Assembly (NCBI GenBank): GCA_018381425.1
Contig: JAGZRY010000001.1
Location: forward strand, 1 to 52,899
From: Haemophilus parainfluenzae
GTDB taxonomy: Bacteria > Pseudomonadota > Gammaproteobacteria > Enterobacterales > Pasteurellaceae
Reading direction: 5' to 3'
DNA length: 52,899 nt
Made by a program: the position numbers and the translations under genes. The notes under the pieces were generated by a model. The model saw only the letters and a list, made by a program, of their open reading frames with translations. It searched no databases and was not told the DNA's origin. Each line of letters opens with the position of its first letter. Positions within the stretch are counted from its first letter, which is position 1. This document shows positions 33,018 through 40,985 of the stretch, piece after piece.

Positions 33018-35018
33018 TTATTTTCCTAAAATGTAATCTGCTTCTTGGTTACGACGTTTAGCATTTACACTATTATTATTGTTTTGACGATTTCTTACTG
33101 CATTTGCTAGTGCGTTCATATCGCCTGATTGCGCAGATGCCTGGGCTGCAGCAATCACATCTTTTGTTAATGACCCATAATTATAGGCATAAGATGTTAA
33201 TGCAGCTTGAGCATTTGGTGGTAACCTATCCCATGTTGAAGATGATACGTTATTTCTCGCTCTATTTGCAAATTCTTGTGTTCGACGTGCTAAATCACGC
33301 TCTGCGTCAGCACGACTAACTACAGTATCTTTCGTTACTTTGACAATTGTACCATCCTCTTTTGTGATAGTATCTGAACCATATCCGGAGCGATAAGCAT
33401 TGACATCCCAATATGCTTTATCACTAAACCCTTCAAATTTTTTCAACAACCCTGTAGCTTGATCAAGTGCAGTCCCTTTAATTGCTGGAACTGATGAATA
33501 AGAAGTGTTACCTCTACTATTTCCGGATGTACCGCCAGTCCCTGTGTAAGACAGGGAGTTTGACATCTGAGGTACTTCTAAAGTGACATTATTACGAGGA
33601 ATATTGATATTGTCAGCATCTGCCAATTCAGCAGCATTGCTATTTGTACCGTTAGCTAAATCGCTAATTCGTTTATCTACGCTGTCACGTGTAACATTTC
33701 CAGTTCCAGTGTTATATTCACGTAGCTCTTTATTTTGTAGAATTGCCACTGCGGAATTCCCGGTAAGTGATTTTTGCAAATCAATTTCCATTCTAATTTG
33801 ACCAATTTCTCGGTCAATTAAAGTGAGGATCTTTTCTAACTCTTCTTGAGCATCTTTATTGTTGGCCACATTTGGCTCACGCATACCTGTTAGAACAGCT
33901 CGACGTGCAAGAAGCATTTTTTCCATTGTTTTAGCTACAGCAATTTCACTGGCTAAACGCTGTCCTAATACTTGAGCATCGGGATCTTCTCGTAAAGACT
34001 CAATTAAGCCACGAGTTACAGGAACTGTTGTAGAACTTAATTCTGCAAGCACTTCAACGGAAGGAGTGCTCATGTTAAGCGCTTTTTGTAATTGAGTTAC
34101 GGTCTTAATATTTTCTTTTTCAATTTCAGGTGTTAAGCCCACTCCAGCTCGAGAGCTACTAGCAGTACCACAATCTGTTTTACAAGTAGTTAATTGCTTC
34201 TCACCAATCACATTCGTTAGCCAATCTGTCATATCTTTAGGATTATCCCAAGTTTGACAAAGTAATCCGCTACAACTACTACCGGAAATTCGACCAGACT
34301 CTAATACATTACGCTTGTTTTGCATGTTGTAGCCAGCTTTTGCAACATCCTCAACAATTTTGATTGGTTCTTGTCCTTGGCCACCGCGTTTTTTACCCCC
34401 GACCCACTCTTTACCTTCCTTACCTTGAGATTCCTCAAGTCTCTTTTTAGCTCGAGTAGCATCTGGTTCAGTTGAAGTAATGTCTTTAAAGGATTCCATA
34501 TCCGAACTTTGAGACCAACGACCATTTAAAGTTGCGTCTGCAAGCTTCTTAGACATTTCTTCACAGCTGGTTTTTAAGCTATTAAAATCAATTTTACCTT
34601 GATATAAACCATTCGTAAGAATATCGTATAACTGAGGATTTGCTCGTTGAATAACCATTGCAGGTAAACTCGCCACAGCTCCTGTGGCTGATTCGATAAC
34701 GTTACTATAAAGATCTTTAAATCCTTCAGTTAAACCATTTAACTGATTTTTAATACTCGTCTTAATGTCAAAATTACCGCACATCAAGTTAGCTTTCCAA
34801 CCAATCCCAAATTCAGCTGCAGGAATCGTACCTCGACTCGGGGGAGCCATATAACCTACACCGCCCCCAATTTGATAAAACACCATATCAGACAAAATAG
34901 AATCGGCTTTATTAAATCCAAACGGATTACTATTAGAAGCTGATACTGGCATGGTTGAGGATAAGATTGCGCACGATATAGCAATATAAGATGCTTTCAG
35001 TGCATGATTTAATTTCAT
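33018..35018 (-). CDS. TIGR03755-like ICE protein fused to a phage-type lysozyme domain
   Basis: 666 residues. Signal peptide (ending MPVSA). The N-terminal 500 residues match the PFL_4711/TIGR03755 family (FNKADSILSDMVFYQIGGGVGYMAPPSRG and GWKANLMCGNFD). Residues about 520-666 look like a T4/P21-type lysozyme (GH24): LKKFEGFSDKAYWDVNAYRS and GYGS, with Glu, Asp nine residues on and Ser six further, matching E-x8-D-x5-(T/S), then a helical C-lobe. The ATG at 35018 has AAAGGA at good spacing. It is probably a periplasmic channel part with its own cell-wall enzyme. Confidence 0.75.
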   Translation of the reverse strand: MKLNHALKASYIAISCAILSSTMPVSASNSNPFGFNKADSILSDMVFYQIGGGVGYMAPPSRGTIPAAEFGIGWKANLMCGNFDIKTSIKNQLNGLTEGFKDLYSNVIESATGAVASLPAMVIQRANPQLYDILTNGLYQGKIDFNSLKTSCEEMSKKLADATLNGRWSQSSDMESFKDITSTEPDATRAKKRLEESQGKEGKEWVGGKKRGGQGQEPIKIVEDVAKAGYNMQNKRNVLESGRISGSSCSGLLCQTWDNPKDMTDWLTNVIGEKQLTTCKTDCGTASSSRAGVGLTPEIEKENIKTVTQLQKALNMSTPSVEVLAELSSTTVPVTRGLIESLREDPDAQVLGQRLASEIAVAKTMEKMLLARRAVLTGMREPNVANNKDAQEELEKILTLIDREIGQIRMEIDLQKSLTGNSAVAILQNKELREYNTGTGNVTRDSVDKRISDLANGTNSNAAELADADNINIPRNNVTLEVPQMSNSLSYTGTGGTSGNSRGNTSYSSVPAIKGTALDQATGLLKKFEGFSDKAYWDVNAYRSGYGSDTITKEDGTIVKVTKDTVVSRADAERDLARRTQEFANRARNNVSSSTWDRLPPNAQAALTSYAYNYGSLTKDVIAAAQASAQSGDMNALANAVRNRQNNNNSVNAKRRNQEADYILGK

Positions 35019-35032
35019 ACTCAATTCCTTTA

Positions 35033-35974
35033 TTAATTAGACCAATCAATACTATACAAAAATGTTTGTCCGCGTTTTTTACAGCACTTGTAAGGACGCC
35101 ATAATGCCCAGGCATAACTACCATTTTCAGATAGCATGCTTGGCGGGTTATCAGGGAAAATAGCACAAGACTGTGAAGTAACCGGGTGAAGCTGTTGCCA
35201 TTTATGTGTCTTAGCATCCCCTTCCTTCACCGGTGGAGGAAACCACTCACCATTTGATTGATTATCTTTTTTCGCAATCGGTATATATACATGTGGTTGA
35301 AAGGTATTTGTCACAACATCTGCTACTCGATGCGCTGTTACAGCTGAGGCTTTATAATCATGCACCTGCGTTACCGTACCCGCTCTTGGATAAATATTCC
35401 CCCAAGTATCGCCATTTGCTCTAATTTCTCTCATACCTGGAATAAGCGCTTCAGGATAAACCATTTCCGGAACACCAAATCGCCACGCTAAAAAGTCCAA
35501 ACCACTCAAGTAATAAGGCACAAAAGGCGTTGTCTGACTTTTGCAGTAATACCCTGTACTATTAAGCATTTGACTGATCGCCCCCTGCGGATGACCGATT
35601 ACATCAACATTTTTAAATGTTGCTTGTGTATAGTCTTTGCGTGGTGATTGATAATCTCCACCTTTTACCCCATTGCTAAGGAAATTCATTTCCATCCAAG
35701 GATTTTGAGCCTGATGGTTATAACTTGAAACCACTACCTCGGGAATATAGTGTTTTATTTTCGTAGATGTCCGGATTTTACAGCCGAATTTTGTACAAAA
35801 TAACCAAAAACAAGTGCCAATGACCTTATAATCTAAACAACTTGTGGAAGCGCTTGATGCCATAATCGATGCAGTGTTTAAAGAAGATTGACCGGACTCC
35901 GAAGCTTGCCCTGAAATACTGGTCAACGCAATTGCAATACAAAGCCCGGATAATGTCATTTTTTTCAATTTCAT
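35033..35974 (-). CDS. TIGR03756-family ICE protein (TraU-like)
   Basis: 313 residues with a signal peptide (MTLSGLCIAIALTSISGQASE). Many cysteines (SCLDYKVIGTCFWLFCTKFGCK) and the pattern YYLSGLDFLAWRFGVPEMVYPEALIPG identify the TraU-like TIGR03756 family, periplasmic and disulphide-rich. The ATG at 35974 follows GAGGGG and overlaps the previous gene's stop by 4 bases. It ends 14 bases before the TIGR03755-like gene. Confidence 0.84.
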   Translation of the reverse strand: MKLKKMTLSGLCIAIALTSISGQASESGQSSLNTASIMASSASTSCLDYKVIGTCFWLFCTKFGCKIRTSTKIKHYIPEVVVSSYNHQAQNPWMEMNFLSNGVKGGDYQSPRKDYTQATFKNVDVIGHPQGAISQMLNSTGYYCKSQTTPFVPYYLSGLDFLAWRFGVPEMVYPEALIPGMREIRANGDTWGNIYPRAGTVTQVHDYKASAVTAHRVADVVTNTFQPHVYIPIAKKDNQSNGEWFPPPVKEGDAKTHKWQQLHPVTSQSCAIFPDNPPSMLSENGSYAWALWRPYKCCKKRGQTFLYSIDWSN

Positions 35975-36408
35975 CTTGTCCCCTCTTTTGTAATCTCTCG
36001 TTGCCATAAACTTAATGCCTGAGCAATATTGGTTTCACCATATATGACACTATCCTCTTTTCCCGGATATTGAAATAAAATTGCAGGCACCTTCTTGATT
36101 CCATTTTGCCAACCACTTATAAGTCCCTGATAAGAACGCTTTAATTGCTCTTCAGACTGTTTCCATTCAGCAGACTGAAAAAACTGAGATGCTTGCTGAA
36201 CAGCCACATTAGGATTTACGCTCAATCGCTGACTAATGACATTCTCCCATTGCTCAACCTGATCAAGTAAATACACTTGGCTTGCAAGCTCTGCGTGAAG
36301 AATTGGATAATCTTGTGTTGAATAAACAATAATTATGGGATTAGGCCCCTGGGCGAACACTGATAGTGGTAACAAACCGAAAAGAAACAGTGATTTTTTT
36401 ATAGACAT
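35971..36408 (-). CDS. TIGR03757-family ICE protein
   Basis: 145 residues. Signal peptide MSIKKSLFLFGLLPLSVFA. The mature part has VYSTQDYPI and KKVPAILFQYPGKEDSVIYGETNIAQAL, a pattern like the thioredoxin-fold TrbC/TraW-type proteins of F-like systems; I assign it to TIGR03757 (PFL_4709-type). First gene of the reverse-strand transfer operon (then TraU-like, TIGR03755-like, secreted protein). AAGGGA precedes the ATG at 36408; an in-frame ATG at 36414 is an alternative. Confidence 0.8.
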   Translation of the reverse strand: MSIKKSLFLFGLLPLSVFAQGPNPIIIVYSTQDYPILHAELASQVYLLDQVEQWENVISQRLSVNPNVAVQQASQFFQSAEWKQSEEQLKRSYQGLISGWQNGIKKVPAILFQYPGKEDSVIYGETNIAQALSLWQREITKEGTR

Positions 36409-36567
36409 AACCATCCCTTACGATGAAATTGGATAGTTGAAACATTAACGAAATGACAGGGGGGAATATATAAAAAATTCTTTTTGATTTTGAGATAAAT
36501 TCTCCATTTCCAAAAAACAATTTTTAATAGAGATTCGACAGCCTTATTAAGTATGATTTGACTCGAT

Positions 36568-36708
36568 AAGTCGCTGTGCAAACAGCTCTTATAAGTTGCA
36601 CGATTCTTGAAAAGCAACGCCTTGCCTTAGTGTAAGTAGAATCATAGCCAAAATGTTATCCAGCATTCTGAAAGGATACTCTACGAAATCGTAGGAATGC
36701 CACCTTAA
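36568..36708 (+). ncRNA. Repeated structured leader RNA, copy c (heads the ArdC operon)
   Basis: Counterpart of 12193-12338. Hairpin GCTGT-gcaa-ACAGC, GATTCT/AGAATC stem, TAGCCAAAA (36645-36653), outer stem GCATTC/GAATGC, CTGAAAGGA (36668-36676), inner hairpin CTACGA/TCGTAG, and TGCCACCTTAAA. The 374-base gap 36415-36788 has no gene; upstream of this RNA it is AT-rich and I see no convincing -35/-10 pair. Confidence 0.75.
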
Positions 36709-36715
36709 AGACCTT

Positions 36716-36787
36716 CCGAGGGAAAATGATTCCCTTCGGGCATGTCATTTTTCCAAGGAATTTTTTATTTCATATTAGGAGAATGAC
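36716..36787 (+). promoter_or_regulatory. Three-part leader L5
   Basis: Hairpin CCGA-GGGAA-aatga-TTCCC-TTCGG (36716-36739) with mimic GGGAAAATGAT. The anti-strand GTCATTTTTCC (36744-36754) matches both the mimic and the ribosome-binding site GGAGAATGAC (36778-36787). TTTTTT follows. Confidence 0.72.
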
Positions 36788-36788
36788 T

Positions 36789-37145
36789 ATGTCCTCATCC
36801 ACTCAATTGGAACACTATGATGTTCCATCAAGTAACCCTCTTGAAACTCCAACATTTTCATTTCGTGTGGGAAAACACTTGGGCCGTTTTTTCGTTGCAG
36901 CTAAAAACAAAGCAACCGATAAATACAAACAAGTGACATCTGGTATCAATCAAAGCATTGAAGACGAAGAAGCTCGTCGGCTTTGCGAATTACAAATGAT
37001 GCTAGATAGCCAAGCGGAAGAATATGAGGCAATTATTGATGATGTGCAAAGAACGTGGTTAAAACGAACAACGTTATTTAGCATTTTATTTTTGATTGTC
37101 GGTATTGTTGGTACAGTGGGTACTCTTTACTACCTTATGCATTAA
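36789..37145 (+). CDS. Tail-anchored-like small membrane protein
   Basis: 118 residues. A polar helical N-terminal domain (with SIEDEEARRLCELQMMLDSQAEEYEAI, likely coiled coil) ends in one membrane helix at about 93-115 (TLFSILFLIVGIVGTVGTLYYL). No family recognised. It is the first gene behind structured RNA copy c and leader L5. The ATG at 36789 is fixed by the leader's ribosome-binding site; an upstream in-frame ATG at 36726 lies in the hairpin. Confidence 0.7.
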   Translation: MSSSTQLEHYDVPSSNPLETPTFSFRVGKHLGRFFVAAKNKATDKYKQVTSGINQSIEDEEARRLCELQMMLDSQAEEYEAIIDDVQRTWLKRTTLFSILFLIVGIVGTVGTLYYLMH

Positions 37146-37172
37146 CATTGCATAAGCTATTCATTTTCAACC

Positions 37173-37229
37173 CTAAGGGGAATTTTTACCCTTAGAGGTA
37201 AAGGTTTCCCTTGCTGTAGGAGAAAACTT
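37173..37229 (+). promoter_or_regulatory. Three-part leader L6
   Basis: Hairpin CTAAGGG/CCCTTAG (37173-37195); anti-strand AAGGTTTCCC (37201-37210) pairs, with wobble, to the ribosome-binding site AGGAGAAAACTT (37218-37229). It is the least perfect of the eight and lacks a T run. Confidence 0.6.
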
Positions 37230-37463
37230 ATGAAAGTGACATTACATAACAGTTGTTTAGCTTATCTAGCCAAACATAATGACTCAGAATCTCTAATAGA
37301 GGAAGTTCGCACTCAAGCATTAAATGCCTGGGAAAATCGAGGAAAAGATGTATCTTCTACTCGTATTATGGTGAATATCCCTAGTCAATACGGACAGAAA
37401 TATCACTTCTTTACAGTTTCGCCATACGCAAACCGTAAAGATTTGTTAAGTGTAAGGGGGTAA
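37230..37463 (+). CDS. Small 77-residue protein
   Basis: 77 residues, mixed alpha/beta, soluble, starting MKVTLHNSCLAYLAKHNDSE. Not recognised. Its start is fixed by leader L6. It overlaps no gene, but the next starts only 2 bases after its stop, with the GGGGG at 37456-37460 serving as ribosome-binding site. Confidence 0.62.
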   Translation: MKVTLHNSCLAYLAKHNDSESLIEEVRTQALNAWENRGKDVSSTRIMVNIPSQYGQKYHFFTVSPYANRKDLLSVRG

Positions 37464-37465
37464 AC

Positions 37466-37714
37466 ATGATGAAGCGTTTACTCAAGCTTGTTAGCTCCAA
37501 TTGGGACAAAAAAACAATGCTGCTGGTTTCTGAAGATTTTCGTAAAATCGGCACTTACATCTTAGGTATTGCGTTTGTCGCAATGTTTGTTCAGAATGAC
37601 AATATTCCGCTACTTCTTGCCATTATCATTATGATATTTGGCGGAATAGCTTGGTTCTGTGGTGTGTTGTTAGCTAAATATTGCAACAACTTAATGGAGA
37701 CAGACGGAGCGTAA
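37466..37714 (+). CDS. Small membrane protein, two helices
   Basis: 82 residues with two hydrophobic helices (about 31-45 and 47-70: LLLAIIIMIFGGIAWFCGVLL). A basic, polar N-terminal stretch comes first. Not recognised. It sits in a run of three small genes between leaders L6 and L7, with 2-base and 3-base gaps, so they are translated together. Confidence 0.65.
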   Translation: MMKRLLKLVSSNWDKKTMLLVSEDFRKIGTYILGIAFVAMFVQNDNIPLLLAIIIMIFGGIAWFCGVLLAKYCNNLMETDGA

Positions 37715-37717
37715 CGT

Positions 37718-37876
37718 ATGAATATTACGTTAAACTGGAATGGGTTCCTCTTTGCAATTGTCTTTGTACTGTTTTTTATGGGAACAGTTGCTTTTATTGG
37801 CGTGCGATCATTAAAACGTCAACAAGAGCAAAAAGCACAAAGCAAAAAAACACATTCCATTGGTGTTAATTCATAA
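37718..37876 (+). CDS. Very small single-helix membrane protein (52 residues)
   Basis: 52 residues: one membrane helix (about 10-29: FLFAIVFVLFFMGTVAFIGV) and a basic tail rich in Lys and Gln. GGAG (37706-37709 region) lies ahead of the ATG and the gap to the previous gene is 3 bases, which supports expression. A terminator follows 29 bases after the stop. Not recognised. Confidence 0.6.
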   Translation: MNITLNWNGFLFAIVFVLFFMGTVAFIGVRSLKRQQEQKAQSKKTHSIGVNS

Positions 37877-37905
37877 CTGAATTAATACCTGCAACCTTTA
37901 CAACA

Positions 37906-37946
37906 AACCTTGATCATGCCATTGGCGTGTTCAAGGTTTTCTTTTA
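37906..37946 (+). terminator. Intrinsic terminator before leader L7
   Basis: Stem AACCTTGA/TCAAGGTT with a 17-base loop followed by TTTTCTTTT. ardC, just downstream, has no visible promoter of its own, so read-through or antitermination would be needed. Confidence 0.78.
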
Positions 37947-38006
37947 CCCGACTGGGAGCAATTTCCCATTCGGGGGGTTGTTCCCTTTTTTTATTGGAGA
38001 ACAACC
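37947..38006 (+). promoter_or_regulatory. Three-part leader L7 (ardC)
   Basis: Hairpin CCCG[TGGGA..TCCCA]CGGG (37947-37974). The anti-strand GGTTGTTCCC (37976-37985), followed by seven T residues, pairs with the ribosome-binding site GGAGAACAACC (37996-38006) over nearly its full length. Confidence 0.75.
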
Positions 38007-38960
38007 ATGAAAAAAAGAACTCAACCTGCCAAAGATTTATATCAACAAATTACAGACCAAATCCTCGAAGCATTAGAGCAAGGTGTGATGCCATGGCAGA
38101 AACCTTGGGATAGTGGATGGCCACAAATGGCTATTCCATGCAACGGTGAAAGTGGTCGTCAATACTCCGGGATCAACGTACTTCTGCTTTGGATGAGCGC
38201 CATTAGAAAAAACTTTACTCAACGCAAGTGGGTAACTTTTCAAGGAGCAAATCATCTAGGTGGCCAAGTCCGAACAGGTGAGAAAAGTACAGTTATTATT
38301 TTCTATAAACAAAATATGTTTGAAGAAAAAGACGATAGCGGAAACATTGTACTTGATGAAAACGGTGATCCGAAAATGAAGTCATCTGTATTTATTCGTG
38401 GCCATCACGTGTTTAATATTGAACAGTGTGAAGGCTTAGAAAAATACTATGAAGAATATCCTGAACCGGAAAAATCTTCAGAAATGCAAACTCGTCCGGA
38501 TTTAGATGTATTACCTAATAAAATGGGTATGCAGCTGTATAACAAGGCACAAGATCGTGCTTGTTATATGCCGAGAAAAGATTGCATTGTGATGCCGGAT
38601 TTCAAAAAATTCAATACAGCTGACGACTACTATGCAACTCTACTGCATGAATGCGGTCACGCCACCGGGCATAAAGACCGGTTAAATCGTGACGGTGTAG
38701 CTAAATTTGATAAATTTGGCTCTGAACAATATGCATTTGAAGAATTAATAGCTGAACTCACAAGCGCCTTTACCTGTGCGCACGTGAATATTTGCAATAA
38801 TATTTCACAAAATGCAGCGTATATTGAACATTGGATTAACGCATTAAAAGCCGATAAAAAAGCTATTTTCCGAGCATCTTCTCAAGCACGTGAAGCAACA
38901 CAATTCTTGTTAAATGCTCTCGAATTAACATCGAATGAAGAAGCAAAATTAGCGGCTTAG
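38007..38960 (+). CDS. ardC: ArdC-type antirestriction protein (ssDNA-binding plus zincin domain)
   Basis: 317 residues. The N-terminal ArdC domain (about 1-130) has YQQITDQILEALEQGVMPWQKPW and GRQYSGINVLLLW and binds single-stranded DNA. The C-terminal zinc-peptidase-like domain has HECGHATGH near residue 213, an intact HExxH motif. Such proteins protect incoming DNA from host restriction, and control by leader L7 fits a need for quick expression on entry. Start fixed by the leader. Confidence 0.9.
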   Translation: MKKRTQPAKDLYQQITDQILEALEQGVMPWQKPWDSGWPQMAIPCNGESGRQYSGINVLLLWMSAIRKNFTQRKWVTFQGANHLGGQVRTGEKSTVIIFYKQNMFEEKDDSGNIVLDENGDPKMKSSVFIRGHHVFNIEQCEGLEKYYEEYPEPEKSSEMQTRPDLDVLPNKMGMQLYNKAQDRACYMPRKDCIVMPDFKKFNTADDYYATLLHECGHATGHKDRLNRDGVAKFDKFGSEQYAFEELIAELTSAFTCAHVNICNNISQNAAYIEHWINALKADKKAIFRASSQAREATQFLLNALELTSNEEAKLAA

Positions 38961-39008
38961 CCTCAATTAAACCATTCTAACGTTTTTTGTTAGAGCTCTC
39001 ATAAACCA

Positions 39009-39062
39009 CCCTTTGGGGAGTAATCCTCAAAGGGGATTACTCCCGTTATTTTAGGAGTAATC
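39009..39062 (+). promoter_or_regulatory. Three-part leader L8 (methylase-like gene)
   Basis: The cleanest case. Hairpin CCCTTTG/CAAAGGG (39009-39034) holds GGAGTAATC (39017-39025), an exact copy of the real ribosome-binding site GGAGTAATC (39054-39062). The anti-strand GATTACTCC (39035-39043) is a perfect 9-base complement of both. Confidence 0.8.
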
Positions 39063-39063
39063 T

Positions 39064-39825
39064 ATGGATTTCGAGAAAAAATTTACCGCACTTTTTAAGT
39101 CGATTGCACCACAATATCGACGTTCTGAAGTGTTTTACGACTTTATTACAATCTTTGCCCTAGAGTTCTATCTTATCCTATATGGTGCACAAGCAGACGA
39201 ATCGTTGAGACAACGCTATCAGAGTGCAGCTGGGCATTATAATGAGGATGAAATACAAGCTCTCAGTCGCCTTTTCAACATTATTGTTGAAGCTTTGGAG
39301 CATAAAACCTATGATTTTCTAGGCTCCGTATTCATGGCGTTAGATTTAGGTGATGAATATAAAGCTCAATATTTCACACCTAGTCACATTGCACACTTAA
39401 TGGCAGCAGTAACTCTATCAGATTGTCATAGTTTAATTAAAAAACGTGGCTTTTTGACATTGCAAGAGCCAACTTGTGGGTCAGGCGTAATGATTATTGA
39501 GGCTTATAATTATTTGCGCGAAGAGGACTTCAACCCTCAGCAACAAATGTGGGCTCAAGCAAGAGATTTGGATTTTACTGCTGCATTAATGTGTTATATA
39601 CAAATGACACTCTTACATATACCGGGAGAAGTCATTATTGGTAACACCCTTAAAGATGAGGTGAATTACCATTTATACACACCAGCTCACATATTAGGAA
39701 ATTGGAACAAAAAATTGGAGAGTGCTGATTCCTATACTGAAGCAGAATATCAAGTTATTGAAGCTGAACCAGTAGAAGAACCCCCGCTTGACATTGATTG
39801 GGAAAATGAACCAATGTTTTACTAA
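39064..39825 (+). CDS. N6-adenine methylase-like protein without the NPPY motif
   Basis: 253 residues. The fold is that of an HsdM-type methylase: QYFTPSHIAHLMA, then motif I LQEPTCGSGVMIIEAY (SAM binding), and ARDLDFTAALMCYIQMTLL. The catalytic (N/D)PP(Y/F) motif, expected soon after, is absent; the region reads GEVIIGNTLKDE instead. It may bind SAM or DNA without methylating, or use another motif. Last gene of the second leader-RNA operon behind L8; an uptake signal lies at its 5' end (39085-39093). Confidence 0.8.
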   Translation: MDFEKKFTALFKSIAPQYRRSEVFYDFITIFALEFYLILYGAQADESLRQRYQSAAGHYNEDEIQALSRLFNIIVEALEHKTYDFLGSVFMALDLGDEYKAQYFTPSHIAHLMAAVTLSDCHSLIKKRGFLTLQEPTCGSGVMIIEAYNYLREEDFNPQQQMWAQARDLDFTAALMCYIQMTLLHIPGEVIIGNTLKDEVNYHLYTPAHILGNWNKKLESADSYTEAEYQVIEAEPVEEPPLDIDWENEPMFY

Positions 39826-39857
39826 AAAAAGTGCTTACCTATGGGTAAGCACTTTTT
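39826..39857. terminator. Two-way terminator at the backbone/cargo border
   Basis: Stem AAAAAGTGCTTACC/GGTAAGCACTTTTT with a 4-base loop, ending the second leader-RNA operon and the reverse-strand cargo genes. Confidence 0.9.
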
Positions 39858-39860
39858 GTT

Positions 39861-40307
39861 CTAAGATTTTAAAGTTATGCCTTCGAGTGCAAATCGTCCG
39901 CAAGATGAAATAATCGGTTTTCCTTCATATTCCTTACCTAATGGATTTACACCGGCTTTAAAATAAAGTTCGATAGCATCAAGAGATGGTTGGACTTTGC
40001 CATCAAAAATGAGTCCACTCATATCTACATTATTTTTAAGAAAATGAGTAAAATCTTCTTTTAAAAATGCGTCGCCATTCTGTGATTTTGATAACGCAGC
40101 ATCCAGTGAGGCTGATTTTCCCTTATCATTTATAAATAATAGCGCATTCTCTTTTATGTCTGTAGTTCGTCTGAGTGTATTATTAATCTTTTTATAATGG
40201 GAAATATTATCAACATTGATACAAACATTTTCCCATTCGATACCTACGATTTCACCATTTTCATTTTCTCGATATTTAACGATTTCTAATTCTAAAAAAT
40301 CAGCCAT
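39861..40307 (-). CDS. Hypothetical cargo protein
   Basis: 148 residues, soluble, acidic, not recognised. The N-terminal half looks beta-rich (LELEIVKYRENENGEIVGIEWENVCI) and the end ISSCGRFALEGITLKS is distinctive. I start it at the ATG at 40307, preceded by AAAAGGAG; the frame open to 40355 has no site. It is the last gene of the reverse-strand cargo group and stands 73 bases after the recombinase gene. Confidence 0.65.
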   Translation of the reverse strand: MADFLELEIVKYRENENGEIVGIEWENVCINVDNISHYKKINNTLRRTTDIKENALLFINDKGKSASLDAALSKSQNGDAFLKEDFTHFLKNNVDMSGLIFDGKVQPSLDAIELYFKAGVNPLGKEYEGKPIISSCGRFALEGITLKS

Positions 40308-40380
40308 ATTTTCTCCTTTTATGATTGTTAGATAAATAATTATTTTTATAGACATTAATTTATTGTTTTAGTTCAATGTC

Positions 40381-40971
40381 TTATTTTTCCATTTCTCGAT
40401 TATAAATACCTTTTAGTCTCGCCACCGTTGATTTAGATAAATCATATCGTTTCATTACTGTTGAAATAGAATCACCAGCTTTAAAATCCGCATAAATCTT
40501 TTTACGTATTTTATCTGTCACTTTAGGTGGGCGGCCGCCTAATGCATTTTTATGACCTGAAGCAAGTTTTGTTCGCTTCCCTTCCTGAGTACGCTCGACA
40601 ATAAAACTTCTTTCCAATTCAGCAAAAATACCTAACAATTGAATTAAGGCCATCCCCATAGGATTGTTTTGGGTTCGGGTATCTATTCCTTGTTGTATTG
40701 CAACAAAACCAATATTTTTATTCTTAAATAGTTCAAGTGTATTCAAACACTGAGCAAGGCTTCTTCCTAAGCGATCAAGCTTAGTTACTGCAACAACATC
40801 ACCCTCTCGGACATAATCCAGTAGTTCATCCAATTGTGCTTTATTTTTCTCAGCTTTACCGGAATGCTTCCCTGAAAAAATTTTCTTACAGCCGTATTCT
40901 TTTAATACTTGAATCTGTTCACTTAGATCCTGCTGTTGAGTTGATACTCGAGCAAATCCTATTAATGCCAT
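40381..40971 (-). CDS. Serine recombinase (resolvase/invertase family)
   Basis: 196 residues. The catalytic serine is Ser 10 in FARVSTQQQ; the arginine-rich active site TKLDRLGRSLAQCL follows near residue 65, then the long E helix (MGMALIQLLGIFAELERSFI) and a C-terminal helix-turn-helix (DSISTVMKRYDLSKSTVARL). Full length for the small resolvase/invertase class. No inverted or paired crossover sites are evident nearby. It could have moved this cargo into the ICE. Confidence 0.92.
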   Translation of the reverse strand: MALIGFARVSTQQQDLSEQIQVLKEYGCKKIFSGKHSGKAEKNKAQLDELLDYVREGDVVAVTKLDRLGRSLAQCLNTLELFKNKNIGFVAIQQGIDTRTQNNPMGMALIQLLGIFAELERSFIVERTQEGKRTKLASGHKNALGGRPPKVTDKIRKKIYADFKAGDSISTVMKRYDLSKSTVARLKGIYNREMEK

Positions 40972-40985
40972 CTTCTCTCTTAAAA

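Noticed and set aside
40381..40971. Invertible segment controlled by the serine recombinase
   Set aside because: I found no inverted pair of crossover-like sites flanking a promoter or gene in this interval.
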